Below are positions 26,364 to 34,505 of a stretch of 64,000 nt of DNA, in pieces (position 1 is the first letter of the stretch; every line of letters starts with the position of its first letter). The stretch is from contig NZ_LPNO01000019.1 of assembly GCF_001952855.1 (NCBI RefSeq), positions 96,709 to 160,708 on the forward strand, given 5' to 3'. Under the pieces are notes generated by a model that was given only the letters and a program-made list of their open reading frames with translations, was not told the origin of the DNA and made no database searches. A program made the position numbers and the translations under genes. The stretch is from Pseudomonas sp. ATCC PTA-122608. Its GTDB lineage: Bacteria > Pseudomonadota > Gammaproteobacteria > Pseudomonadales > Pseudomonadaceae.

Positions 26364-27650
26364 TTACTTGGCCGACTTGACCGCGCTGTACAGTTGCTTC
26401 GCGGTGGTTGCCGGATCAGCGGACGGGTTGTTGATGTAGTTGGTGACGACGTCAAAGAACGCGCCTTGTACGGCCAGCGTGGTCGCCATGTTGTGCGCCA
26501 TGCTCGGTTGCAGGCCGCCAGTCTGGGCGTCTGCCAGGAAGTCCTTGGCAGCGGTCTGGGCGCAGGAGTCGAAGCCGTATTTGCCCATGTCTTTCAACAT
26601 GTCGATACGAACCGGGATCGAGCCCTTGTTGATGCTGAAGACTTTCTGGAAGTTTTCGCTCAACACGACTTTGGCGATGTCCTGCTGGCCAGCAGCAGTG
26701 CCTTTGTCTTTCTGCTTGAACACCGCCAGGGAGTCGATGTTGTAGGTGAACGCCTTGTCGGTGCCCGGGAAGGCTACGCACTCGTAGTCTTTGCCGGCGA
26801 CTTTCTTGGCGGCGGTCCATTCACTCTTGGCCCAGTCACCCATGATCTGCATGCCGGCCTTGCCGTTGATGACTTTGGCCGCTTCCAGGTTCCAGTCCTG
26901 GCCTTTGCCGTCGGCGTCCATGTAGGTCGCGACTTTCTTCAGCTCGGTCAGGGACTTGATCATTTCAGGGCCGGTCAGGGCTTTTTCGTCCAGGTCGACC
27001 AGGGCTTTCTTGTAACCGTCAGCCCCCATGACGGAGAGCACGACCGCTTCGAAGACAGTGCTGTCCTGCCAAGGCTGGCCACCGTGGGCGAGCGGAATGA
27101 AGCCCGCGGCCTTGAGCTTGTCGCCCGCTGCGTAGAATTCTTCGAGGGTGGTCGGGTTCTTGGTGATACCGGCTTTCTTGAAGACTTCCGGGTTGATCCA
27201 CAGCCAGTTGACGCGGTGGATGTTCACCGGCACGGCGACGTAATCACCTTCGTACTTCACGGTATCGGAGACTTTCTTGTCCAGCAGGCTGTCCCACTTC
27301 TCTTCTTTGGCAGGAGCCTTCAGGACGTCGGTGTCGAGCAGCCCGGTGGACGCCCATTCCTGGATGTCGGGGCCTTTGATCTGGGCCATGCCTGGCGGGT
27401 TGCCAGCAACGGCACGGCTTTTCAGTACGGTCATGGCAGTCGAACCACCACCGCCGGCAACGGCACCGTCTTTCCAGGTGAAACCGTCTTTTTCAACTTG
27501 AGCCTTCAGGACATCTACTGCCGCTTTCTCGCCACCCGAGGTCCACCAATGCACAACTTCAACCGTCCCTTTCGAGTCGGCAGCAAAAGCACTGAGGGGA
27601 AACAACGAGGCAACGGAAATAGCAACGGCGAGGCGACTGATCGCTTTCAT
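26364..27650 (-). CDS. gtsA: Glucose/mannose-type ABC transporter binding protein
   Basis: A 428-residue periplasmic binding protein of the extracellular solute-binding family 1. The signal peptide is residues 1-22 (ending LSAFA). The mature protein starts KGTVEVVHWWTSGGEKAAVD, characteristic of pseudomonad glucose binding proteins. The start was placed at MKAISRLAV behind AAGG; a longer frame upstream lacks a signal peptide. First gene of gtsABCD-oprB. Confidence 0.92.
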   Translation of the reverse strand: MKAISRLAVAISVASLFPLSAFAADSKGTVEVVHWWTSGGEKAAVDVLKAQVEKDGFTWKDGAVAGGGGSTAMTVLKSRAVAGNPPGMAQIKGPDIQEWASTGLLDTDVLKAPAKEEKWDSLLDKKVSDTVKYEGDYVAVPVNIHRVNWLWINPEVFKKAGITKNPTTLEEFYAAGDKLKAAGFIPLAHGGQPWQDSTVFEAVVLSVMGADGYKKALVDLDEKALTGPEMIKSLTELKKVATYMDADGKGQDWNLEAAKVINGKAGMQIMGDWAKSEWTAAKKVAGKDYECVAFPGTDKAFTYNIDSLAVFKQKDKGTAAGQQDIAKVVLSENFQKVFSINKGSIPVRIDMLKDMGKYGFDSCAQTAAKDFLADAQTGGLQPSMAHNMATTLAVQGAFFDVVTNYINNPSADPATTAKQLYSAVKSAK

Positions 27651-27756
27651 CTGAGTACCTTTTTTCTTGTTGTTATGCATGCAAGTCGGTGCTTGCGCTG
27701 CAAACGAGTTTAAACAGGGATTTTTCAGGTGCAGGTAACAAAGGGACGCCAAAATG

Positions 27757-29016
27757 TCACCATTTGGTGACATAACGCCCGGCAGCCACGGCACTGGCCA
27801 TGCTCGGTGCCAAGGGTAAACCCGGTAGCAAGATAGACTGCCAGGCGTGATACAGGTCCGGTTTACCGCCCCAGATCTTGCTGCCGGGCTGGTTTTTCGG
27901 GCTCAGTTCGTGGTGCCAGCTGCCATGGGTGCGGTCAATGAAATGGCTTTCACAGAACTCCCAGAAGCGCCGGTACCAGATTTCGTAATGCAGCTCACCC
28001 GTGCGCTTGAGCAGCGCTTGGGCAGCGGCGCTGGCTTCGCAATGGGTCCAGTGCAGGCGCTCGCGCACCACGGGGCACTGGCTCCAGTCGAGGGTGTAGA
28101 CAATGCCGGGGGCGCCGTCGACGGCCCAGGCGTACTCGCAGGCGCTGGCGAACAGACCCTTGGCATCGGTGACCAGCCACTCAGGGGTAACGAGCCCCGC
28201 GTCCAGGCGCGCAGCCTCAAGGTGCAGCACCAGCCGTGCCCACTCAAAGCCGTGGCCGGGGGTGATGCCGTAGGGGCGAAAACCATCGGCCGGGTTGTCT
28301 TCGTTGTAACCGCGCAAGGGTTGCCAGTGGCTGTCGAAATGCTCGATCACCATGTCCCGGTTTTCCGCCGCATGGGTATGAATAATCCGTTCGACGATGC
28401 GCAGCGCGCGGTCCAGCCAACCGGTTTCACCGGTGACATCGGCCAGGGCCAGGAAGGCTTCGGTGGCGTGCATGTTGCTGTTGGCGCCGCGGTAGGCTTC
28501 TACACCGCTCCAGTCCTGGGCAAAGGACTCGAGCATGGCGCCCTCCTCTTCGCTCCAGAAATACTGGTCGATGATGTGGGTCGCGTCGTTGAGCAAGGTT
28601 TGTGCACCGGGCGCGCCGGCCACTACTGCGGAGCTGGCAGCCAGGGCCACAAAGGCGTGCAGGTAGGCGGCCTTGCCGGTGTTGCCATCGCGGGCATTGG
28701 GCGTGGCAAACCAGCCGCCGTGCCGGGCATCGCGCAGCGGGCCGCTGAGGGCCGCAACCCCGTGTTCCACCAGGTCGGCATAACCTGGCAGGCCCAGGCT
28801 ATGGGCCATGGCGAAGCTGTGGGTCATGCGGGCGGTGTTCATGGTTTCAGCGACGGCATCGGGCGGCAAAACGCCCTGATCGTCGAGGTTGCCGAAGCCT
28901 TCAGGCAGCTTGGAAGCCTTGGCGAATGACAGTAGGCGCTGGCCTTCAGCGGCAAGCCAGGCGTGGTGGGCAGGAGCGTTCAGCCAACTACTGGCAGGCA
29001 GTGGTTGCGTGGTCAT
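27757..29016 (-). CDS. AGE-family sugar epimerase/isomerase
   Basis: A 419-residue protein of the N-acylglucosamine 2-epimerase family (alpha/alpha6 barrel), close in type to YihS and bacterial D-mannose isomerases. Recognisable segments are ARMTHSFAMAHSLG, NMHATEAFLALADVTGE, GYNEDNPADGFRPYGITPGH and THCEASAAAQALLKRTGELH, with His residues of the barrel centre. Most likely it interconverts mannose and fructose or a related hexose. It stands 106 bp upstream of gtsA on the same strand and so could feed sugars entering by the same importer. A true N-acylglucosamine epimerase is less likely. Confidence 0.82.
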   Translation of the reverse strand: MTTQPLPASSWLNAPAHHAWLAAEGQRLLSFAKASKLPEGFGNLDDQGVLPPDAVAETMNTARMTHSFAMAHSLGLPGYADLVEHGVAALSGPLRDARHGGWFATPNARDGNTGKAAYLHAFVALAASSAVVAGAPGAQTLLNDATHIIDQYFWSEEEGAMLESFAQDWSGVEAYRGANSNMHATEAFLALADVTGETGWLDRALRIVERIIHTHAAENRDMVIEHFDSHWQPLRGYNEDNPADGFRPYGITPGHGFEWARLVLHLEAARLDAGLVTPEWLVTDAKGLFASACEYAWAVDGAPGIVYTLDWSQCPVVRERLHWTHCEASAAAQALLKRTGELHYEIWYRRFWEFCESHFIDRTHGSWHHELSPKNQPGSKIWGGKPDLYHAWQSILLPGLPLAPSMASAVAAGRYVTKW

Positions 29017-29172
29017 GATTAGCCCTTTTTATTATGTGCGGGATGACGGGAGTCTAAACAAGGGCGAGACGAGGGCAAGTAACGAAGGAGGTAGGAAATG
29101 TCACCGAGTGGTGACATTGATTGTGCTAGGCCCTGTAGGAGCTATGTGTATGAAGCCTACAGGGCCCCAAGA

Positions 29173-30000
29173 TCATTGCTGCCCGAGAGGGGTGATCCGT
29201 GCCGGCTGGTTGATCTGTTGCTGCAGGTTCTGCACCTGGCTTTGCAAGGTGGTGACGTTACGCGTGGTCTGGATGCGGAACACGTCGAACTCCTTGTTGG
29301 ACGGACCGTCGGAGGCGGCCGGGCGGCTGTCCTGTTCGCTTTTGAGGACCACAAGGTCCTGCTCCAGGCGGGCGATGGCGGCCGCTGGGTTGCCCTGCTT
29401 TTTCAGGGCGGCGACGTCGGCGGAGAGCTCCTTGAACTCGTTATCCCGGGACTTGAGGGTTGCCACCGCATCCGTCAGCGCCTGGACCTGGCCTTGCAGT
29501 TGCGCATTGGCACTGGACAGTTGCGTGGTGCTGGTAGTCATTTGCTCCAGGCGCTTGTCCAGGTCAGTGGCCTGGCCGGCCACGCCCAACTGCTGTTTGC
29601 CCTGCTCCAGCAGCTGGGTTTCCAACTGCTTGATCTGCAGTTTGAGGGCTTCACTGCCGTTGTTCACGCTGGCCTCGCTGGCCACCACCTTGCCGGAAAT
29701 ATCCTGCAGGCGCCCCGCCGCTTCCTCGCTGATACGCGCGAAGCTTTCCTGGGTGGCCACCAGTTGCTGGCCCATCAGGGAAATCTGCTGGAAGCTCCAC
29801 CAGGCAAGGCCGGCAAAGGCAAACAGCAGCGCGCCGACCAATGCCCACAACGGCCCGGTACTGGCGCTTTTGACCTTGACCACAGGCGTTGGCCGGGAAC
29901 GCACGGACGTGGCCGGCGTAGGCTCGAAATCATCGTCGTCCGAGGTGTCAGCCCGCAGGCTGGGAACGTTGTCAAAGTCGTCGTTAGCATCGTTACGCAT
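29173..30000 (-). CDS. Membrane-anchored coiled-coil protein
   Basis: A 275-residue protein with an acidic cytoplasmic head (residues 1-40), one membrane helix at about 49-70 (TGPLWALVGALLFAFAGLAW) and a long heptad-rich periplasmic coiled coil through about residue 260. No enzyme motif is present. Similar pseudomonad proteins are sometimes labelled ATPase without visible support. It may be structural; no neighbour suggests a partner. Confidence 0.78.
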   Translation of the reverse strand: MRNDANDDFDNVPSLRADTSDDDDFEPTPATSVRSRPTPVVKVKSASTGPLWALVGALLFAFAGLAWWSFQQISLMGQQLVATQESFARISEEAAGRLQDISGKVVASEASVNNGSEALKLQIKQLETQLLEQGKQQLGVAGQATDLDKRLEQMTTSTTQLSSANAQLQGQVQALTDAVATLKSRDNEFKELSADVAALKKQGNPAAAIARLEQDLVVLKSEQDSRPAASDGPSNKEFDVFRIQTTRNVTTLQSQVQNLQQQINQPARITPLGQQ

Positions 30001-30118
30001 GAATCAACCTTCAAACCTTTGAGGTGGCATATGAATAGCCAAGCGCCGGAGTATAAACCCCCGACCTGCCGCACTGATCGACCCTGGGTCGCAAATTCGG
30101 TTCCCGGAGTGTTGCCGG

Positions 30119-31117
30119 TTATTTAAGTGCTGCGTCCTGGGCCTTCCACCAACTGCAGAACTCGTCGAGGGCCGCCCACAGGCTGACCTTGGGCTGGTAG
30201 TCGAGATAATGCCGTGCGCGGGTGATGTCGAGGGTGAAATCTTTGTTCATGACCTGCATGCCCAGCCGTGACAAAGACGGTTCCGGCCGCCCCGGCCACA
30301 TCGCACAGAAGGCCTCGTTAAGCGCCGCAACGCTGTAGGACACGCCGTAGGAGCGGTAACGGGTGACCTGGGGCAGGTCCATTTGACGCATCACGTAGTT
30401 CACCACATCCCACACCGGAACCGGCGTGCCGTTGCTGATGTTGTAGGCCTTGCCCAACGCCGAACCCGTCGCCAGCAAACCGCTGAGCAGGGCTTCATTG
30501 AGGTTGTGCACGCTGGTGAAATCCACCTTGTTCAGGCCGTCACCGACAATCGCCAGGCGGTTCTTGCGCTGCATCTTCAACAGGCGCGGGAAGATACTCA
30601 TGTCACCGGCACCGGTGACAAAACGCGGGCGCAGGGCCAGCACTTCGAGGCCGAACTCCTGGGCGCCAAATACCTTTTGTTCCGCCAGGTATTTGGTGGC
30701 CGCATAGGGATGCTTGAAGCGCTTGGGCACTTGCTCTTCGGTCAAACCCAAGTGATCGCGGCCGTCGAAGTAGATCGACGGCGACGACAGGTGCACCAGG
30801 CGCCCGACCCGCTGCTTGAGGCAGGCCTCCACCACGTTTTCGGTGACCAGCACATTGCCCTGATGGAAATCCTGATAGCGCCCCCACAGCCCCACGGCCC
30901 CGGCGCAATGCACCACGGCCTCGACGTCGCGGCACAGCTCGCGCACCAGGTCCGGATCATTCAAATCACCCTGGATAAACTCGGCGCCGCGCCGTACCAG
31001 GTGCTCCACACCTTCGGCCCGCCGCCCGTTGACCCGCACGTCCAGGCCCTGCTCTAGGGCGAAACGCGCAAAACGCCCGCCAATGAAGCCGCTTGCGCCG
31101 GTGACCAGAATTTTCAT
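30119..31117 (-). CDS. NAD-dependent epimerase/dehydratase (extended SDR)
   Basis: A 332-residue extended short-chain dehydrogenase. The dinucleotide loop is VTGASGFIGGRFAR, and the catalytic Tyr/Lys are in HPYAATKYLAEQK with Ser from HLSSPSIYF. The whole resembles the 3-beta-hydroxysteroid dehydrogenase/isomerase-like group used on sugars, sterols or hydrophobic substrates. Substrate unknown. Monocistronic and upstream of the coiled-coil gene by 118 bp. Confidence 0.85.
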   Translation of the reverse strand: MKILVTGASGFIGGRFARFALEQGLDVRVNGRRAEGVEHLVRRGAEFIQGDLNDPDLVRELCRDVEAVVHCAGAVGLWGRYQDFHQGNVLVTENVVEACLKQRVGRLVHLSSPSIYFDGRDHLGLTEEQVPKRFKHPYAATKYLAEQKVFGAQEFGLEVLALRPRFVTGAGDMSIFPRLLKMQRKNRLAIVGDGLNKVDFTSVHNLNEALLSGLLATGSALGKAYNISNGTPVPVWDVVNYVMRQMDLPQVTRYRSYGVSYSVAALNEAFCAMWPGRPEPSLSRLGMQVMNKDFTLDITRARHYLDYQPKVSLWAALDEFCSWWKAQDAALK

Positions 31118-31169
31118 GACTTACTCCGCATTCTTTCGTTTTTCATCGCTGTTGCCTTGACGCTGGCCA

Positions 31170-32063
31170 TCACGCCAACGGCACCAACCATTGCCCCGTT
31201 GTGTGTGCCAGATGATCCGTCAGCAACCCCAGCAATTGTCCACCACTGCGCCAATGATGCCAGTACAGCGGCACATCGATCGGCTTATCTGGCAATAACT
31301 CCACCAGCACGCCCCTTTCCAGTTGGTCGCGCACCTGCAATTCGGGCACCAAGCCCCAGCCCAATCCGGCTTCCGTCAGACGGATAAAACCTTCGGACGA
31401 CGGGCATAAATGGTGTTCGAAACCACCGTCGACACCCAGGGAAGCCAGGTAGCGATGCTGCAGAAAATCATCCGGGCCGAACACCAGCGCCGGGGTGCGG
31501 GCCAGTTGATCGGCGCGTACGCCATCGGGAAAGTGCCGCGCGACAAACGCCGGGCTGGCCAGCGCCCGATAACGCATGGCACCGAGCAACAGGCTGCGGG
31601 CACCGGCCACCGGGCGTTCGCTGGCGCAGATACACGCCGCCACTTCGCCGGCACGCATGCGTTTGAGGCCGACGGTCTGGTCTTCTACGACTAAATCCAG
31701 CAGCAGGTGTTGCTCGGCGCAGAAGTCACTCACGGCCTCGGCCCACCAAGTGGCGAGGCTGTCGGCATTCAAGGCGATGCGCAGACGCTCCGGCATGCCC
31801 TCTTCATCCAGCGCAGGCACCTGGCTTTGCAGGTCGCGCTCCAACAGCCGCACCTGTTGCACGTGGTTGAGCAAACGGCGGCCAATCTCGGTGGGCGTCG
31901 GCGGCGTGGCGCGCACCAGTACGGGCTGGCCGATACGCGCTTCCAGCAGCTTGATGCGTTGGGAAATCGCCGATTGCGAGATTCCCAACACCTGGGCGCC
32001 CCGTTCGAAACCGGCCTGTTCCACCACCGCTGCCAGGGCGGAAAGCAATTTATAGTCGAACAT
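31170..32063 (-). CDS. argP: LysR-family regulator ArgP (IciA)
   Basis: A 297-residue LysR regulator. The winged-helix is at residues 1-60 (LSALAAVVEQAGFERGAQVL, ISQSAISQRIKLLE), typical of ArgP, which activates argO export of arginine/lysine. The effector domain runs from about residue 92. The divergent position from the ACT gene and argO, across 99 bp, strongly supports the naming. Confidence 0.88.
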   Translation of the reverse strand: MFDYKLLSALAAVVEQAGFERGAQVLGISQSAISQRIKLLEARIGQPVLVRATPPTPTEIGRRLLNHVQQVRLLERDLQSQVPALDEEGMPERLRIALNADSLATWWAEAVSDFCAEQHLLLDLVVEDQTVGLKRMRAGEVAACICASERPVAGARSLLLGAMRYRALASPAFVARHFPDGVRADQLARTPALVFGPDDFLQHRYLASLGVDGGFEHHLCPSSEGFIRLTEAGLGWGLVPELQVRDQLERGVLVELLPDKPIDVPLYWHHWRSGGQLLGLLTDHLAHTTGQWLVPLA

Positions 32064-32162
32064 CAGTTTTCCTAATGAGCGATCAGCAATATTGGTTTTT
32101 CTTATACAGCCTTGGACGGGAGAATAGCCAGCATCGCTTCTTCTTATTCAAGGACCTTCCAC

Positions 32163-32564
32163 ATGGCTGGCGAAACCGCCCTGGCAACCCTGCTGCGCAG
32201 CATGAGCCCACAGCTCAACGACGGCGACTACGTGTTCTGCACCCTGGCCGACAGCCGCATCCCCGAAGGTTGCGAAGTAATCGGCAGCTTCCGCGAGCAA
32301 GAAGGCCTGACGCTGATCGTCGAGCGCCAGCAGGCCGAACGCGCCGGACTGGCCTTCGAATACGTAGCGGCGTGGATCACCCTGAATGTGCATTCGGCCC
32401 TGAAAGCCGTCGGCCTGACCGCGGCGTTCGCCACCGCCTTGGGCAAAGCCGGGATCAGTTGCAACGTGATTGCCGGCTACTACCACGATCACTTGTTTGT
32501 TGGCCGCGCCGATGCTGAGCGCGCGATGAAGGTGTTGCAGCAATTGGCGGCGGGCGCGGAGTAA
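32163..32564 (+). CDS. ACT-domain protein
   Basis: A 133-residue protein built from ACT-type halves: MAGETALATLLRSMSPQLND, LTLIVERQQAERAGL and a second half GLTAAFATALGKAGISCNVI with YYHDHLFVGRADAERAM. This is the pattern of the DUF3388/ACT-like family annotated as amino-acid-binding. The ATG behind AAGGA was chosen, eliminating 17 atypical residues. It lies 5 bp before argO and facing argP, so it may sense lysine or arginine, which is inference. Confidence 0.85.
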   Translation: MAGETALATLLRSMSPQLNDGDYVFCTLADSRIPEGCEVIGSFREQEGLTLIVERQQAERAGLAFEYVAAWITLNVHSALKAVGLTAAFATALGKAGISCNVIAGYYHDHLFVGRADAERAMKVLQQLAAGAE

Positions 32565-32569
32565 ATCCT

Positions 32570-33172
32570 ATGTGGCAGAGCTATACGAACGGCCTGTTGG
32601 TGGCCTTTGGTTTGATCATGGCGATCGGCACCCAGAACGCCTTTGTCCTGGCGCAGAGCCTGCGGCGCGAACATCACCTGCCCGTGGCGGCCTTGTGCGT
32701 GGTGTGCGATGCGATCCTGGTGGCCGCCGGCGTGTTCGGCCTGGCGACCGTGCTGGCGCATAACCCCATATTGCTGGCGGTTGCCCGTTGGGGCGGCGCG
32801 GCGTTCCTGTTGTGGTACGGCACCCTTGCCCTGCGCCGGGCCTGCTCGAAGCAAAGCCTGGGCCAGGGCGAGAACCTCAAGGTGCGCTCCCTGAAGGCGG
32901 TGATGCTCAGCGCCCTCGCGGTGACCTTGCTCAATCCCCACGTGTATCTGGACACCGTTCTGTTGATCGGCTCCCTCGGCGCCCAGCAGACCGAACCGGG
33001 CGCGTATGTGGCCGGTGCCGCAAGCGCTTCATTCCTGTGGTTCATGACCCTGGCCCTGGGCGCCGCGTGGCTGGCACCGTGGCTGGCGCGCCCTGCCACC
33101 TGGCGAATTCTGGACCTGTTGGTGGCCGCCATGATGTTCAGCGTGGCTTATCAATTAATCAGCGCCGCATAA
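32570..33172 (+). CDS. argO: Arginine/lysine exporter, LysE family
   Basis: A 200-residue LysE-type exporter with six membrane helices. The signature GLIMAIGTQNAFVLAQSLRR matches ArgO/LysE. It exports basic amino acids and protects against their excess. It is 5 bp after the ACT gene and likely activated by ArgP encoded opposite. Confidence 0.92.
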   Translation: MWQSYTNGLLVAFGLIMAIGTQNAFVLAQSLRREHHLPVAALCVVCDAILVAAGVFGLATVLAHNPILLAVARWGGAAFLLWYGTLALRRACSKQSLGQGENLKVRSLKAVMLSALAVTLLNPHVYLDTVLLIGSLGAQQTEPGAYVAGAASASFLWFMTLALGAAWLAPWLARPATWRILDLLVAAMMFSVAYQLISAA

Positions 33173-33359
33173 ACTTTTTTCAACAGAAGCCAAAACCCTC
33201 TGGAACCTCTATCCCACACAGTTGTTGCGTGGTTTTGCCGCACCCCCGGTGCTATGATCCAGCCCCTGCGCCGCAAAGAGTACAAACTCCCCGGCGCTTG
33301 TTTGGCCGCCCGTGATCGGCCTTGCGCTCACCGCAACTGACCTGATTAGGAGAATCATC

Positions 33360-33956
33360 ATGGCTTTCGAATTGCCGCCGCTGCCCTACGCACACGATGC
33401 CCTGCAGCCGCACATTTCCAAGGAAACCTTGGAGTATCACCACGACAAGCACCACAACACCTATGTCGTGAACCTGAACAACCTGGTGCCTGGCACCGAG
33501 TTCGAAGGCAAGACCCTGGAAGAAATCGTCAAGTCTTCTTCGGGCGGCATCTTCAACAACGCCGCTCAGGTCTGGAACCACACGTTCTACTGGAACTGCC
33601 TGGCGCCAAACGCCGGCGGTCAACCTACCGGCGCGCTGGCTGAGGCGATCAACGCAGCCTTCGGTTCGTTCGACAAGTTCAAAGAAGAATTCACCAAGAC
33701 TTCCGTCGGCACCTTCGGTTCCGGTTGGGGCTGGCTGGTGAAAAAGGCTGACGGTTCCCTGGCCCTGGCCAGCACCATCGGCGCCGGCAACCCGCTGACC
33801 AGCGGCGACACCCCGCTGCTGACCTGCGACGTCTGGGAACACGCTTACTACATCGACTACCGCAACGTGCGTCCAAAGTATGTGGAAGCGTTCTGGAACC
33901 TGGTCAACTGGAAGTTCGTGGCTGAGCAGTTCGAAGGCAAAACCTTCACTGCTTAA
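33360..33956 (+). CDS. sodB: Iron superoxide dismutase
   Basis: A 198-residue Fe-type superoxide dismutase, cytoplasmic. Metal ligands fit the family: His in LEYHHDKHH, His in VWNHTFYW, and Asp/His in DVWEHAYYIDY. FeSOD-typical AAQVWNHTFYW and GSGWGWLVK are present. The start follows AGGAGA. A strong terminator is 20 bp downstream. Confidence 0.96.
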   Translation: MAFELPPLPYAHDALQPHISKETLEYHHDKHHNTYVVNLNNLVPGTEFEGKTLEEIVKSSSGGIFNNAAQVWNHTFYWNCLAPNAGGQPTGALAEAINAAFGSFDKFKEEFTKTSVGTFGSGWGWLVKKADGSLALASTIGAGNPLTSGDTPLLTCDVWEHAYYIDYRNVRPKYVEAFWNLVNWKFVAEQFEGKTFTA

Positions 33957-33976
33957 GTACTACTTGCAGTAGAAAG

Positions 33977-34001
33977 AGCCCGGCGATTGCCGGGCTTTTT
34001 T
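33977..34001 (+). terminator. Rho-independent terminator after sodB
   Basis: AGCCCGGCGATTGCCGGGCT followed by TTTTT: 8-bp GC stem, short loop and T run. Confidence 0.92.
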
Positions 34002-34109
34002 GTGGGGGTTACAAAAGCGTAATGCAGGACGCGTGGAACTCAAGGCGATGAACTGGCCACCCAACAAGTGAGAGAAATAACTCTCTCATTTCAGTTAGGA
34101 GAGTCCGCA

Positions 34110-34286
34110 ATGGATCCTTTATCGATGGGAATGTCAGCCGCTTCAACAGCCATGCCGCTGGCAGAAAAAGGCATGGACCTGCTGAGCAAGCTCATGGATT
34201 CAAAAAGTCAGGGAGCTGGTGAGGAGCCGGGCAAAATCGGCGAAGATGCCCACCAGAAATCCTCCGCGCAGATTACTTTCGGCTAA
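34110..34286 (+). CDS. Small hypothetical protein, 58 residues
   Basis: Reads MDPLSMGMSAASTAMPLAEK and then GMDLLSKLMDSKSQGAGEEP..., ending SAQITFG. A strong TTAGGAGAG ribosome site stands about 6 bases before the ATG, which decides the start. It is Met/Ser-rich with one amphipathic helix and a polar end. It could resemble small secreted or pilus-type proteins, but no secretion genes are nearby, so function is unknown. Confidence 0.65.
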   Translation: MDPLSMGMSAASTAMPLAEKGMDLLSKLMDSKSQGAGEEPGKIGEDAHQKSSAQITFG

Positions 34287-34353
34287 CAAAACCCTCGGCA
34301 ACCTCTCGCGAGCTATAAAAAAGGCATTCGCCTACGCTCCCCGCGCAGTACCA

Positions 34354-34382
34354 GAGGACGGCGGACTGGGTCCGCCCTCCTC
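34354..34382. terminator. Possible hairpin terminator after the 58-residue gene
   Basis: GGCGGAC and GTCCGCC form a 7-bp stem with a TGG loop, extended weakly by GAGG/CCTC. No clear T run follows, so it may only be a processing or pausing site. Confidence 0.4.
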
Positions 34383-34505
34383 CTTCCCGACCTTCACTTG
34401 TTAATATTCAGGCTCTGCGGGCCCAATGTTCCTTTGACTGCCCTCACGGGATTGCCAATACTCATGGCATATTGAGGCTACCCGCATGGAACAAGGAATA
34501 CCCCT

